DNA from: Parietichytrium sp. I65-24A
Taxonomy: Eukaryota; Sar; Bigyra; Thraustochytrida; Thraustochytriidae
Length of the DNA stretch: 64,000 nt
Assembly: GCA_012862575.1 (NCBI GenBank)
Contig: BLSF01000108.1
Location: forward strand, 1-64,000
Direction of reading: 5' to 3'
The notes under the pieces are model-generated. The model was not told the DNA's origin. It did no database searches and saw nothing but the letters and a program-made list of their open reading frames with translations. The position numbers were made by a program, and so were the translations under genes. Below are positions 31,629-41,745 of the stretch, piece by piece (the stretch's first letter is position 1; each line of letters begins with the position of its first letter).

Positions 31629-31872
31629 TCTTCTCGATGAAACTCCCAAGACATTCGAACGAGGAACACCTCAGAATTGGTCCTTCTCGTCTTTGCAACA
31701 TGCTCTGAGCGCGTAAAGTATTTCAGACATAAAATGTGGAAGCATTCTTCAAGATACAATTTTCCGGTAATTTGCGAGAAACATGCGTGTCGAGAATGGA
31801 AGTGAAAGAGACAATATGGTGGTGACGAGAACAGAAGCAAGAAGGAGATCGATGGCAGAATCGAGCAGGATG

Positions 31873-33843
31873 CTAACCGTATTTCCGATGAGAAGATGTG
31901 CTCAGAAGCACCCCTTTTTTACTCTTTTTCGGTGCTTTGGCATCCTTAGCCCCCCCGAAGCTCAAGGTCTCCCAAGCACCTCCGGAAGCGGGCTGAGAAG
32001 CAGGCGGCGCACCCACAGGGACCTGCGAAAACGCTCCTTCTCCCACCGTAGCCTGCTGCCGCTGCTGCTCCCCCCATGCGGCTTTCGGTTTCGCGCTTTG
32101 ACCCCACACCACATCTCCTTTCGGGGGTGAACTTGACGAGGACCGAGCCGTACTGAGTTCTGGAAAGTGGCCATTTTGATTTACAATCGATGCGAACGAG
32201 CCAACAGAAGCCGGCTGCGAGCCCCATACACCGCGTTTGCTGGATTCCTCCAAGGCTGCGAGATACGCAGCTTCTTCTTCCTTGCTGATAATGCTGCCAT
32301 TAAGAGACGCATCAAAGGCGTGTGCAAGCTGACGAGCAGTCTCTTCGTCTTGAATCCGTTGCCGCTCTGCATACTCTCTGTAGTCGATGCCGTACCCCAT
32401 GTAGCCGTTTTCCGACAGAGCAGACTTGCGCAACTTGGCTATAGTCTGGCGCTCGTGGCGCTTGTCAGCCTTGGCTTTGGCTATGCGCTTCTTCTCGCGA
32501 GACAGCAGATCCTGCTTGAAGTGCTCCGCTGTTTCCGGGCTTATGTAGTTACGCAAGTCAACTTCCATCATAGTAATGCTTGCATGAATCGGCAGGTGCA
32601 TGAGAAACGGGTGTCTCTTGACAACTCGGGGAGTCAGGACCATTGGCTCTAGGCCAAGCACCTTAACGCTCGTAAGTATTGTTGGGAAATTTTCATGATC
32701 AGAGCCGTACTCGTGCTCCAAAATCCGCACGTCGAATGGATCAAGAAATCCGAGCCGTCCATCTTCCAGTTGGTAAAAGTAAACATCTTCGCCGGAAGCC
32801 TTTGCGTCCTTCGCAATCGCACGCCGCTTTCCCCCGCCTATGACACCTTCTGTTCCCACCAAACTCTGTTTCGTCGTTGCTTTGAGCGAGGAAGGCTCTG
32901 ACACGTGGCCCACTTGCTCCACCACACAGTCAACCCTTTTGTTCCATGTCGTCAACGTGTGTTGTATGTCTTGGGCCGCCTTACGAGCGAGGTTTACACC
33001 CTGGGCGTCTCGAAAGCTCGTACACTCATGGTACACCGACTCCAATTCCGACTTCTCGCGAGCGTACATATCGTGGACATGCTTGGCAGTCTCCAGAGCC
33101 ATCCTTGAGAATCGCGCGCGAGACTCGCCAAAGCTTGGCAGCAAGGCAGAGTCGTAATCGGAGCTACACGCCCCTACCTGCATTGGCACCGTGGAGGAGT
33201 CTTTCCGTTTCAAATGTAGCAAATTCACCGTATCGCTCGTTGATACGCGAGGCAACAGAGTAATCTCAGCGACGCGACGCAGACCGCTTTCGCGAATGAA
33301 AGCAAAGCAGAGTGGGCATCTTTCCCATACCTCGTTACAGTGCGCGAAAAGCCTGTAGGCGCACACCATGCAATAAATATGTCCGCAAGTGGTCATGCGG
33401 GGGACTCTGACGTGGTCCAGGCACAACGAGCACAGCACTTCTTCTTCTGACCGTACAATGACCGAACCGACATCATCCCACTCCATTTGATCAGCTCCCC
33501 GAAGTGCACCTGTTGGAGCGTCTGGTGACAGTATAAATTCAAAATTTGCCTTCACAAAGTTTTCTCGGCTAAAAGGAATGACGACCTCGCCACTATCGCC
33601 ACGATTTCGCCAAGGCCTATTGCTTCTCCGCTTGTTGCGGCTCCCATTGTTCCCGTTCCCGTTTCCGCTCCCGTTCTTATTACTATTACTTTGCTGCGCT
33701 GACGCGCCAGAGCTTTGGCGAGCACCACGGCCGCTAGTTGAGGAGTTATACTGCCGATGCTGTCTGCCGGTGGAATTCCGCCCGTGCTCTTCCACATCAT
33801 CATACGCCCATGACATGGCATTCTGCTCGGCCTTTCTGCTCAT
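31873..33843 (-). CDS. RNF10: RING-finger E3 ligase, RNF10 family
   Basis: A 656-residue single-exon protein. N-terminus (about 30-80) is Ser/Asn/Gly-rich and basic. A RING finger of C3HC4 type follows: C138, C141, C153, H155, C158, C161, C176, C179. Upstream FSRENFVKANFEFIL and downstream conservation (ITLLPRVSTSD, then YFYQLEDGRLGFLDPFDVRIL around the middle and HLPIHASITMMEVDL) match the RNF10 family (yeast Mag2), which ubiquitinates 40S ribosomal proteins during translational stress. The C-terminal third has a charged helical stretch (SREKKRIAKAKADKRHERQ) and a Ser/Pro-rich tail. Start is the only ATG before upstream stops. Role in ribosome quality control is inferred from homologues. Confidence 0.93.
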   Translation of the reverse strand: MSRKAEQNAMSWAYDDVEEHGRNSTGRQHRQYNSSTSGRGARQSSGASAQQSNSNKNGSGNGNGNNGSRNKRRSNRPWRNRGDSGEVVIPFSRENFVKANFEFILSPDAPTGALRGADQMEWDDVGSVIVRSEEEVLCSLCLDHVRVPRMTTCGHIYCMVCAYRLFAHCNEVWERCPLCFAFIRESGLRRVAEITLLPRVSTSDTVNLLHLKRKDSSTVPMQVGACSSDYDSALLPSFGESRARFSRMALETAKHVHDMYAREKSELESVYHECTSFRDAQGVNLARKAAQDIQHTLTTWNKRVDCVVEQVGHVSEPSSLKATTKQSLVGTEGVIGGGKRRAIAKDAKASGEDVYFYQLEDGRLGFLDPFDVRILEHEYGSDHENFPTILTSVKVLGLEPMVLTPRVVKRHPFLMHLPIHASITMMEVDLRNYISPETAEHFKQDLLSREKKRIAKAKADKRHERQTIAKLRKSALSENGYMGYGIDYREYAERQRIQDEETARQLAHAFDASLNGSIISKEEEAAYLAALEESSKRGVWGSQPASVGSFASIVNQNGHFPELSTARSSSSSPPKGDVVWGQSAKPKAAWGEQQRQQATVGEGAFSQVPVGAPPASQPASGGAWETLSFGGAKDAKAPKKSKKGVLLSTSSHRKYG

Positions 33844-35074
33844 CCTTCCCGGAAGCTCGACGGAACCGTCGGAACGCAGGCAGCTTTCAAAGATTCGCCG
33901 TCCAGCAGCAAGCCTTTACTCCCTCGAGTCTCGGACCACCGCAAACCAACTCTGGGTCTGCCACCAACTAGCATACATATCATAGGCAAGCAAGTCCAAT
34001 TTGCCCGCCCATGGAACGCCCTCGCTGTCTGCTCTGTCTTCTTTTGCGCAACTCAATACTCAATACACACAGCGCAACTCCCAGACCACAGACCAGAGTA
34101 CAAAACTACTGTCCAGTAGCAGGTTCTTCCGCGCTATACAAACCTGCGACAACTTTGTCGTTCCTCAATTCGTCAATTCGTCAATTTGTCAATTCGTCAA
34201 TTCCACCGCAGAGAGAGAACCCGATCAGCGGTCTCTCTGCGACCACGCACGGCACGCAGGCCAGGAAAGATTCCACAGATCCCGCGGGTTGGAACCGAGC
34301 GGAGAACCGGATTAGAACCGGTCTATCCCCACGCGCTCCGCTGTGCCTCTCTCTCTCTCTCTTTTCTTTTTTTCTTCTCTCTCTCTCTCTCTCTGCGCTT
34401 CGCTCGCTCTTGAGTGGCAAAGTGCGCGACAATGCCAAAGTGGAGAGGAATCATGCTGCCTCGCGCGTCGTGGTTTAACTTTGCTTACCGAGAGGTATAT
34501 TTGCGGCGTGGAGTTGAGTTCGAGAGGTTTAAACTGGGGGAGCTGGGTGGAAGGTTCGCGTTGGAATGGGGCTCATTTTGGTCCATTGTGAAACCTACGT
34601 GGAAGAATCGGTGTGTTATCTATGGTTTATATTAATTGAGTAGTATGGGCTGCTTTGGGAGTGCCCACCTGGGCAGGTGTGGCGTTGAAAAAAGGGGTCA
34701 GTTGAGCGAACAGAGTGAACAGAAATCTTTTGCCAGTGAATTCTTTTTGTTCCTTCCACAAAGCGTTCCGCAGCCGGATGTCTTACTCACAGGGCTAGAA
34801 ACTCCTATCTAGCGCCGTTGATTATGTCACGATCAGTACGTTACTGAGTGACAAGTGCGCGCGGACACAAGAGAGTGTCCTCGAGCGAAGGAGTTCAGAG
34901 CGAGAAGGTCAATCTTCTATGCCCGCAAGTCTTAGGCGGGGGACTGAGTGACGGTGCTAACCTCTATAGTTGATAGTTGATAGTTGACGTGTTGCACTTT
35001 TGAAGAGTTGCACTTTTGAAGAGTTGAAGAGAACAGAAAAACAAAGACAAAAGTACTAGTTGGAACGGGAGAAG
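33844..35074. other. Divergent intergenic region (RNF10 / ARF-like promoters)
   Basis: Contains a CT microsatellite at about 34349-34397, AATTCGTC repeats at about 34160-34200, an inverted repeat GCCCACCTGGGCAGGTGTGGC at about 34668-34688 and TTGATAGTTGATAG repeats at about 34969-34987. No gene seen. Confidence 0.5.
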
Positions 35075-35830
35075 ATGGGAGCGTCAAGGTCAAAGTATAG
35101 CGTCGCGTTGGTTGGGCTGGACGGAGCTGGGAAGTCAACGATTCTGTACAATCTTAAATTTGGAGGCGAGATGGAGGACAAATACGAGCCAACACTCGGT
35201 AAGTTTTCACGTATTCGCAAGTTTTGAGCTGTGGCGGTGATATTTCGAAGCAAGCCGCAGTGGGATCGACAGGCCTTTTTCTGACTATTGTCTTGTCTTG
35301 TCTTGTCTTCTTCGCAGGCTTCAATTATGAGACGATTGAAAAGGGCTACAGCAAGACGAGATTTTTGTTCTACTTTTTAGATCTGTCAGGGCAAAAGCAT
35401 GTGAGTTTAAAGCGTTGGGGTGATGGGGAAAATGGAATAAGAAATCGCCAACTAATTGCTCAATCGCCAACTAATTGCTCATCCGATGGCGTTTTTGACG
35501 TAGCTTCGCACGCTTTGGAGGCACTTTTTCAGAACGGCCAAACCGCACGTCGTTCTCTTCGTCGTCGACGCCAACAAAAGAGACCGGCTTGCAGAGGCGA
35601 AGGTGGAGCTCCACAAAGTGCTGCAAGATGACGACCTAAAAGACTCACTCATCATGATAATAGGGAATAGAAAGCCCCAACCTGACAACAAGAAGGATCA
35701 AATGCGCGAGAATGAACTCCGCGACAAACTGGACGTTCCTCGAAAGTACGAGGTTGTGATGGTGAGCGCAACTGACTCGCAAGAGCTCAAAAGCACTATG
35801 CACCATATTTGCCAGCAGCTTCTCAAATGA
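35075..35830 (+). CDS. ARF-like small GTPase with altered G4 motif, three exons
   Basis: Exons 35075-35198, 35318-35400 and 35504-35830, with GT-AG introns of 119 and 103 nt, give 177 residues, the usual ARF/ARL length. N-terminus MGASRS fits N-myristoylation (Gly2, Ser6), so membrane anchoring is likely. P-loop is GLDGAGKST (14-22); switch I is PTLGFNYE; the DxGGQ motif reads D63-L-S-G-Q67, with the catalytic Gln kept; LRTLWRHFF is the classic ARF switch II continuation. The guanine-specificity motif NKxD is replaced by N124-R-K-P127, losing the Asp that normally reads guanine. I could not assign it to a named ARL subfamily. Splice donors GTAAGT and GTGAGT are strong, and the first intron ends in a pyrimidine tract followed by GCAG. 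Confidence 0.9.
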
Positions 35831-35898
35831 GCGAGCTTCGGAACACCTGGTGCAGCAGAGAGGTCTTATTCTTTTTCTTCTCTTCATCAGTGTCCTCA

Positions 35899-35904
35899 AA
35901 TAAA
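35899..35904 (+). terminator. Possible polyadenylation signal for the ARF-like gene
   Basis: AATAAA 69 nt after the stop codon. Confidence 0.4.
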
Positions 35905-36244
35905 CAGAAGTGACGCTTTTTCACCATGAGCAACACTGAGGATTTTGGAAGGGTTTTCAACAATTTTCGCGAGCAATCAAAACTGTAAAATGGCGATGAT
36001 AAACTATGCTACGTTGTGTTTTTTTTCCTTATTTCAACAAAGAGCGAGCGAGAGAATAACTAAAACATATATCAACGTCTGTGGTCAAAGTCTACATTCC
36101 GAGTCACTAATTCTGAACCGCGGCAAGGCCAAATGGCGAAGAAGCGAATAGGTGCATGAGAAAGCATTTCAAAGTGCGCGGGCCTGGAGTCCAACCCAAA
36201 CGCTCTCCCACCGTCAGCCTCGCAGGCCTCAGCCACTCTACATT

Positions 36245-36463
36245 TTACTTGAAAGCCACCTTCTTTCCGGAGCTCTCCCCCCACTTCTTGAGCTTGGCGA
36301 GCATCTCCTCCTTGTCCACGCCATCGCTGTGGGTGACGCTGATGGTCTGCTTGTCCAAGTCAGCTTGCACCTGGCTCACGCCGTCGATCTTGTTGAGGAT
36401 CCTCGAGCAAGCGTTGCTGCAACCGCCGCACGACATCTCCACGCTGAAGACTGTGGTCACCAT
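36245..36463 (-). CDS. ATX1: Copper chaperone, ATX1/ATOX1 family
   Basis: A complete 72-residue HMA-fold protein. The Cu(I)-binding motif is M10-S-C12-G-G-C15, with the typical hydrophobic pattern after it (ILNKIDGVSQVQADLDKQTISV) and a Lys-rich C-terminal end (KLKKWGESSGKKVAFK) as in yeast Atx1. It should carry copper from uptake transporters to Cu-ATPases of the secretory pathway. An unusual extra Cys (C19) lies four residues after the motif. The gene converges with the ARF-like gene, 0.4 kb away. Confidence 0.95.
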   Translation of the reverse strand: MVTTVFSVEMSCGGCSNACSRILNKIDGVSQVQADLDKQTISVTHSDGVDKEEMLAKLKKWGESSGKKVAFK

Positions 36464-38049
36464 CCTGTCTCTTGTCTCTTGTCTCTGTCTCTTGTACGAG
36501 TACGCGAGGTTTACAAATACGCGAGTATGTGATACGCGGACTTGTCACTGTGGCTCGAGCTGTTGAAGGTCTGCTGTTCTGATTTCTGAATTCTGGTTTC
36601 TCGTTTCTCGTTTTCGTTCTATTTGTCACTCTCGATCAATCAATCAGTGTTCTCACATGTCAACAATATCAATGCATTTACTTTACTTTACGAATGCAGG
36701 TTATTAGCGAATGGGATAGATGAACGGCCTGATGAATCCTGAACCCATAGCAGAACAAGTGTCTCAGGTCTCGTAGCTCAAGAGATGCTGCTAGGTGAGC
36801 TCGGAACTTTACGTTAATGTGCACTTGATTAATATTAAACGCTGTGCTGACCATGATATTGAGGCTTTATACCTAGGCTCGGATTTTGGGTTTGGTATTA
36901 TTTACCTATTGGATATCAGCAGTTAACTCCATCTATAGGTTTGGATAGGCCGGATTATACATATTTAAGATGATTAGGGAATGTTCACACACGCCATTTG
37001 CATAAGCTCGTATTAGCGCGCTCCTATTGGCAAGTCTTATAATCTACCATATTCTAGGCTAAACATCACCAACAGTAGGCTTAGGCATAGATATTGCCTA
37101 GTGGTGTGCGCCATCCTTCCTATATATTCCCTACTGGCGATGGCTTTAGTAACCAACTATGCGATGGTAGGATCGGGTTTCATGCTGGCCTACAGAAATG
37201 AGCGTGCTATGCTTCTCACTAACGCTTGTACTACGTAGTATACTAACAATACTCTTAAGCACGAAAGGGAATGCGTGCAAAATTAGTTTACAGTCAAAAA
37301 TGGCAGAATTTGACTCGTGTCAAAAAGTTAGAACCGAATTCAGAATGCAGAACAGAAGGACAAAACGAATTGAAATAGTTAATTGTTTGTCTTCGCTTGC
37401 GCTGACTGTGGGTGCTTGTTTATGGCTTGCGTTGTTTGTTCGTGGACAAGTTTATTGGATCCGAAAGGTGGAGGCCTCTTTGCTTTGGCAACAGTTTTGG
37501 ATACTGACACTGGCAAAAGACAAAACACAAATAACAAATCGCAAGCGACGAAAAAGGGGATTGGCGAAGAGGATGTGGAGGTACAAAGAACGAAAGCTGA
37601 ACTATCCTGAAAAGGTCTCACGGATTAAAAGGATTCTGCGGTTGAGTGGATGGGCATTGCTGCACTCGAGTACGCGGAAAAGCGGCAGGTGATTTGGATC
37701 CAAAGTAAAAGGATAATGGCTCAAGTTCCGGAAGCTTGAAGAAACTTCGGAATGTGGGGAGTTGGAACCGGAGCAGTGCATTCCACCCCGTTCTTGCTTC
37801 CGGTCTTTTCTGTTCTTTGAAGTCGATTGGATCAAAGAGCACTTCTCGGCAGCGAAACTTTAAATTGCCCTTGCTGCTTACCTCACCCAATCGTCGGATG
37901 CCGACGGAGAATCTGAGCCCCAGCGATGCCCACTTCACAAACACAGGCGCGATCGAACGATGGACCGATCGAGTCTTTGACTTGCCCATTCAACTCCTCG
38001 GAGTGCCCAGCATTCAAACGACAATGAGTTCGCCAGCTAAGGGCTGCTC

Positions 38050-40640
38050 AACGCCAGATTCATGCTCGTCATCTCCTACACCTTGTTGAAAAGAGCGTCG
38101 CCAGGAGAACAACCAAGAATGACCTCTACTTTGCGGTATCGATATCGTTTGTGTCCCGTTCTCACGGGGCCTCTTCCAGCGTCAAAGATCCAGCGATCCG
38201 TAGCCCGGTTTTTTGTGTACTCTGGCATTATAAAAGCCGGTTCCGCCAGGGGCCAGCGTCCTCTTCCCACAGCATTCCCATGCCAATTGCAAGACCAAAG
38301 CAAGGATTCAAAGAGTTCTGAAGCAATTTGCAATGCCTGCATTACCCAGTTCGATCTCGCAACGGAGAGCGAGCTCCCACATGAGCACATGCAATAGCTC
38401 TTTCGAGACAGCAGAGCCCTGGTCTCCGCGACACCAACATCAGAATCAACAGTCTGTCTTTGCTTGTATATAGAGAGGAATTTCCCGCCCTTGGCTTCTC
38501 AAAGCAGAGTAGCCCACGGCCATTGCTGCACTTGCATCCTTGAAATGTTTGCTCGCGAACAAGAAGAAAGAGTTTTGGTTTTCCCGACTCGTGCCTTCTC
38601 AAAATACCTGACGGTGTTTTGCGTATTGCGTCACAGTCTCTAATTATTATTATTATTATTATTATTATTCGCACTTCATAAAACAATAGGCCTACGAGCT
38701 CTGTGAGCCCTAGTTAGAAACCGAATTGTGAGCTACGAGTTCAGAAGTCTTCGAGGTCGCGCATTTTTCACTTTTCGTCTCTACATCTTTTCAAGTTCCC
38801 GTTTGACGTAATTCAGACTCTCTATGACGTGATGAGAATTCGAAATTGTTCATGATCTCGCGATCATTCTCGAGCAGAGAAGCACTCGCTCTGGACTGCT
38901 CTTTAGGCTCCGTTGGGCTCACTGGATCGCGCGAGAGATGTTCAGAGGGTGCTTTGACTTTTAAGGACCTATTTAGACAACAAGCTGATGCAACGTACAG
39001 AATTCAGCAGCTTCGAGGACTTTTAGAGCCTCTGATGCTGCTCAGTTCTGTACCTCCAGTGTTGAGCGCGGTGGGCAGTGTCCTCTTTATGTACGACTCA
39101 ATCTTGCAACCCAACTCGCCGAGGAATATGTAGACGCTTCAAAGACGTCTCAGGAAAGGTGTGAAACTTTTTGAAACCAAGGTTTTCGAGATCTGGATTT
39201 GGAGTCTGGTGGAGTAAGCGGGTTCGAAAATATTTAGGCTCGATGCTATGGTCAGTTCTCGCATCGGTCGTAGAGGAAAACAATTCTCTATTCGGCTATC
39301 TCTTGCCGCGTCAGCAGAAGCATTGCTCCGGTAAATAAACCGTTCAGAGAGTTGGAGGCGACCCCTTACCTCCGTTTCAAGGAAAAGCCGGCGAGACAAA
39401 GCCAGACAAGACGTCACATGTGTCGCATGAAACGCCAGCAAATGAAGGAGTCTTCCCGCTGCTTTTATGACCAGCCACCCCGAACAGCTCGAGTACGTTG
39501 CCGATTTTGATGTTGGCCAGGACGCGTGCTTTAGTAGCGCAGAAGCGAACGGATGTTTTGTAAGGAACGAATTTGCACTAGGCTCGAGACCCATCCGATA
39601 CGGCACATAAAACTGAATCTTGCAATCGACAGTCGATCACCGCGAGGGGCCCGTGAAGTTGTCTTCGCCAAGAAGCAATGTTTGGAAGCAATGTTCGATC
39701 GAGAAAACACAGGATGAAGCGATTCATGCTGCAGATGTTCCGAAGTAATATCGTCCATATCTGAGGTGGCCCTTGAACATCACCTGGCGAGCATTTCTCA
39801 CGGCAATGTGCGAGCGTGCCACGTCCAAGGAATGAGCTCTGTGGTTCGTAAAAAAAACGCTATCCGTCACATGTCAGGAACCGGGGAACTTTGGACACCT
39901 GCATTGCGATCAGCTAGAGGATTTTGTTTAGACTTGACGAGCAGGAACTTTTGCTCGATATCGGTCACGAGCTCGCTCGCTCGCTCTCAGCAAACGAATA
40001 CGTGTCCTTTCAGGATCTGTGGCAAGCGCTGCTCGCTCACTTGCTCGTGCTACCTTTATTTTTACAGTTAGTCAGGAGCCAGCTTCTGGCGGACCTCTGA
40101 AATCATGAGTCTTGTTCTGATTGCTCTCTCACGACAGCTTGACGTCGGAACGGTTGACGAGAAGGTCAAACAGTCTCGCGAAGAAAAAGTCTGCAGAGCG
40201 AAGCTGGGGAGAAAGACGCCATGCGTGGCCGAAATGTAGATTGAACTTATCCAAAACTTGATATTCCCATCCTCCACTCTGGTGATAGCTCAGTCGCGAG
40301 ATTGTGCCGTTTGGAACTTGGCATTTCATTCTCATAGTCAGCATTGCACATTCGCGCCGTCTACCTCGACCGTGCTCGACGGGTTGCAACAGACGGTTCT
40401 ACTCTGAACCAAAGCAAAACTCTCACTGCCTTTTGAGGAGCGCACAGTGGCGCACAGTCTCAAGAGAACTGAGAGAAAGGTCCCGTGAGGGATGGGCGGG
40501 CTCTCGAGCACATTTTCAGGCGGAATTGCTGAACTTCCGGCTCGGAGGCAATCTTGTGTTCTGCGGTCGACAGAAGCCGAGCTCTGGTGTAGTAGCGGGC
40601 TGTGATGCCCCCACAGTAACACGGCACTCAAGATATGCAT
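38050..40640. mobile_element. Probable decayed Ty1/copia-type LTR-retroelement fragments
   Basis: Faint, separate resemblances to copia polyprotein parts: a protease-like patch on the minus strand near 38.1-38.3 kb, and on the plus strand a gag-pre-integrase-like patch near 39.5-39.85 kb and an RNase H-like patch near 40.49-40.62 kb. The pieces are in different orientations and far closer together than in a whole element, and each is heavily broken, so more than one insertion is likely and they would be old. I saw no terminal repeats. Evidence is by eye only. Confidence 0.22.
38642..38671. repeat. (ATT)n microsatellite
   Basis: About nine ATT triplets. Confidence 0.9.
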
Positions 40641-40777
40641 AGTTTTTTTTTCAAATCTCAATTTGGCCAAATTAGTTTTCGGGCTCCTCCGTCTCTGCCC
40701 TTCTCCCACTTACCGCTACTCACTCTCTCTCCGTGCCTGCTTCTTCCGTATTTTCGTTGCTCCGATTGCGGCCTTTG

Positions 40778-41051
40778 ATGGCTCTCAGGAGCCGCAGCGC
40801 TGACAAAGAATTTGGAGAAAAGGAGGAAAGCAGTCTGCAGAAACACACGTTCAACGAAAAGATGTTTTTCCGTAAGTCAAACAGAATCCAAGAGCGCAGA
40901 AAGAAGAAGAGTGGAGGTTCGGAATCCTCCGGATATGTATCTGCAATCTGGATCCCTCTGCTCTGCGTAAGTTCGATAAACTTGGGTGTTGTCTCTCAAC
41001 TTTCCTTCTCCTTGCTCTTTTCTTCTTCTTCAGTTCGACCTAAACGCTTGA
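40778..41051 (+). CDS. Possible small two-exon gene, hypothetical
   Basis: Frame from ATG 40778 reads MALRSRSADKEFGEKEESS, a Lys/Arg-rich middle and IWIPLLC up to a donor CTGC/GTAAGT at 40967. A 67-nt intron ends at 41033 in an excellent pyrimidine tract followed by CAG; exon 2 adds Phe-Asp-Leu-Asn-Ala and a stop at 41051, giving 68 residues. The intron signals are the best evidence; the protein matches nothing I know. It could instead be part of a non-coding transcript. Confidence 0.3.
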
Positions 41052-41667
41052 GTCTCTCCGACCGCAATGCTTCATTCCCTCTGTAAGGCCATTCGGTCAG
41101 CGACCATGAGTATCGAAGAGGGACATACCCGCCAGGTCGAATTGCTGCATTACATTCCGCAAGATCTGCTCCTTAGAAGAACAAAAAATCCTCGCCATTC
41201 ATCGCGAGACCCACTTGTGCACGCGCCGCGAGGATTCCTCGCGAGGACTGCGAGGACCCGAGCATCGGCCTCATCCCTCACGGAGCTCATTCACATGTCC
41301 ATTTCCACTTCTATATCCATTTTCATCTTCATTCGATTGTGAGAGCACTCCCACCACATCGAGGCACCAACGCACTGCTGCGCCGAGGCGGGGACTCGTA
41401 TCGGAGATGGGCTCTCTCCTATGGGCCTAGCAGCGAGGGAAAGAAGAAAGAAAGGAAGAAAGAAAGAAAGATTGGCGGGTGTGCAGGCCAGGTGTGCGAA
41501 AGACTTTGAAAGTTGCAACAGTGTAGAGCTTTGTTTTGTCTTGTTTTGTCTTGTCTTGTCTGATGGAGACAAAGTGCTGCGAATGAGTACGACCGAGAGC
41601 CTGAGGATCTTCGCGAGGGAAAGGAGTTTTTGCAGTAGCTCGAGCTTTGGGATAAATATAGAAATTT

Positions 41668-41668
41668 A

Positions 41669-41700
<32 letters not shown>

Positions 41701-41745
41701 GACTCCCATGGGGGCGATGAGGATCCATCCATCCATCCATCCGGA
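41668..41745. repeat. (GAAA)n and (CATC)n microsatellites
   Basis: GAAA run at about 41670-41701 and CATC run at about 41723-41743, 20 bp apart. Confidence 0.85.

Larger units (their letters stand above)
29151..31872. other. Gene-poor region with a structured, G-rich ORF-free island
   Basis: 29.2-29.9 kb is purine-rich on the plus strand, dense in GGTAG/TAGG and stop codons, with hairpin-forming inverted repeats (see separate entry). 30.0-30.7 kb has repeated ATTGATTG and CAATCATT units. 31.0-31.6 kb has only short frames. No gene recognised. Confidence 0.5.

Noticed and set aside
37198-37692. 164-codon plus-strand frame
   Set aside because: No family resemblance and the first ATG lies in AT-rich noncoding-like sequence; likely chance.
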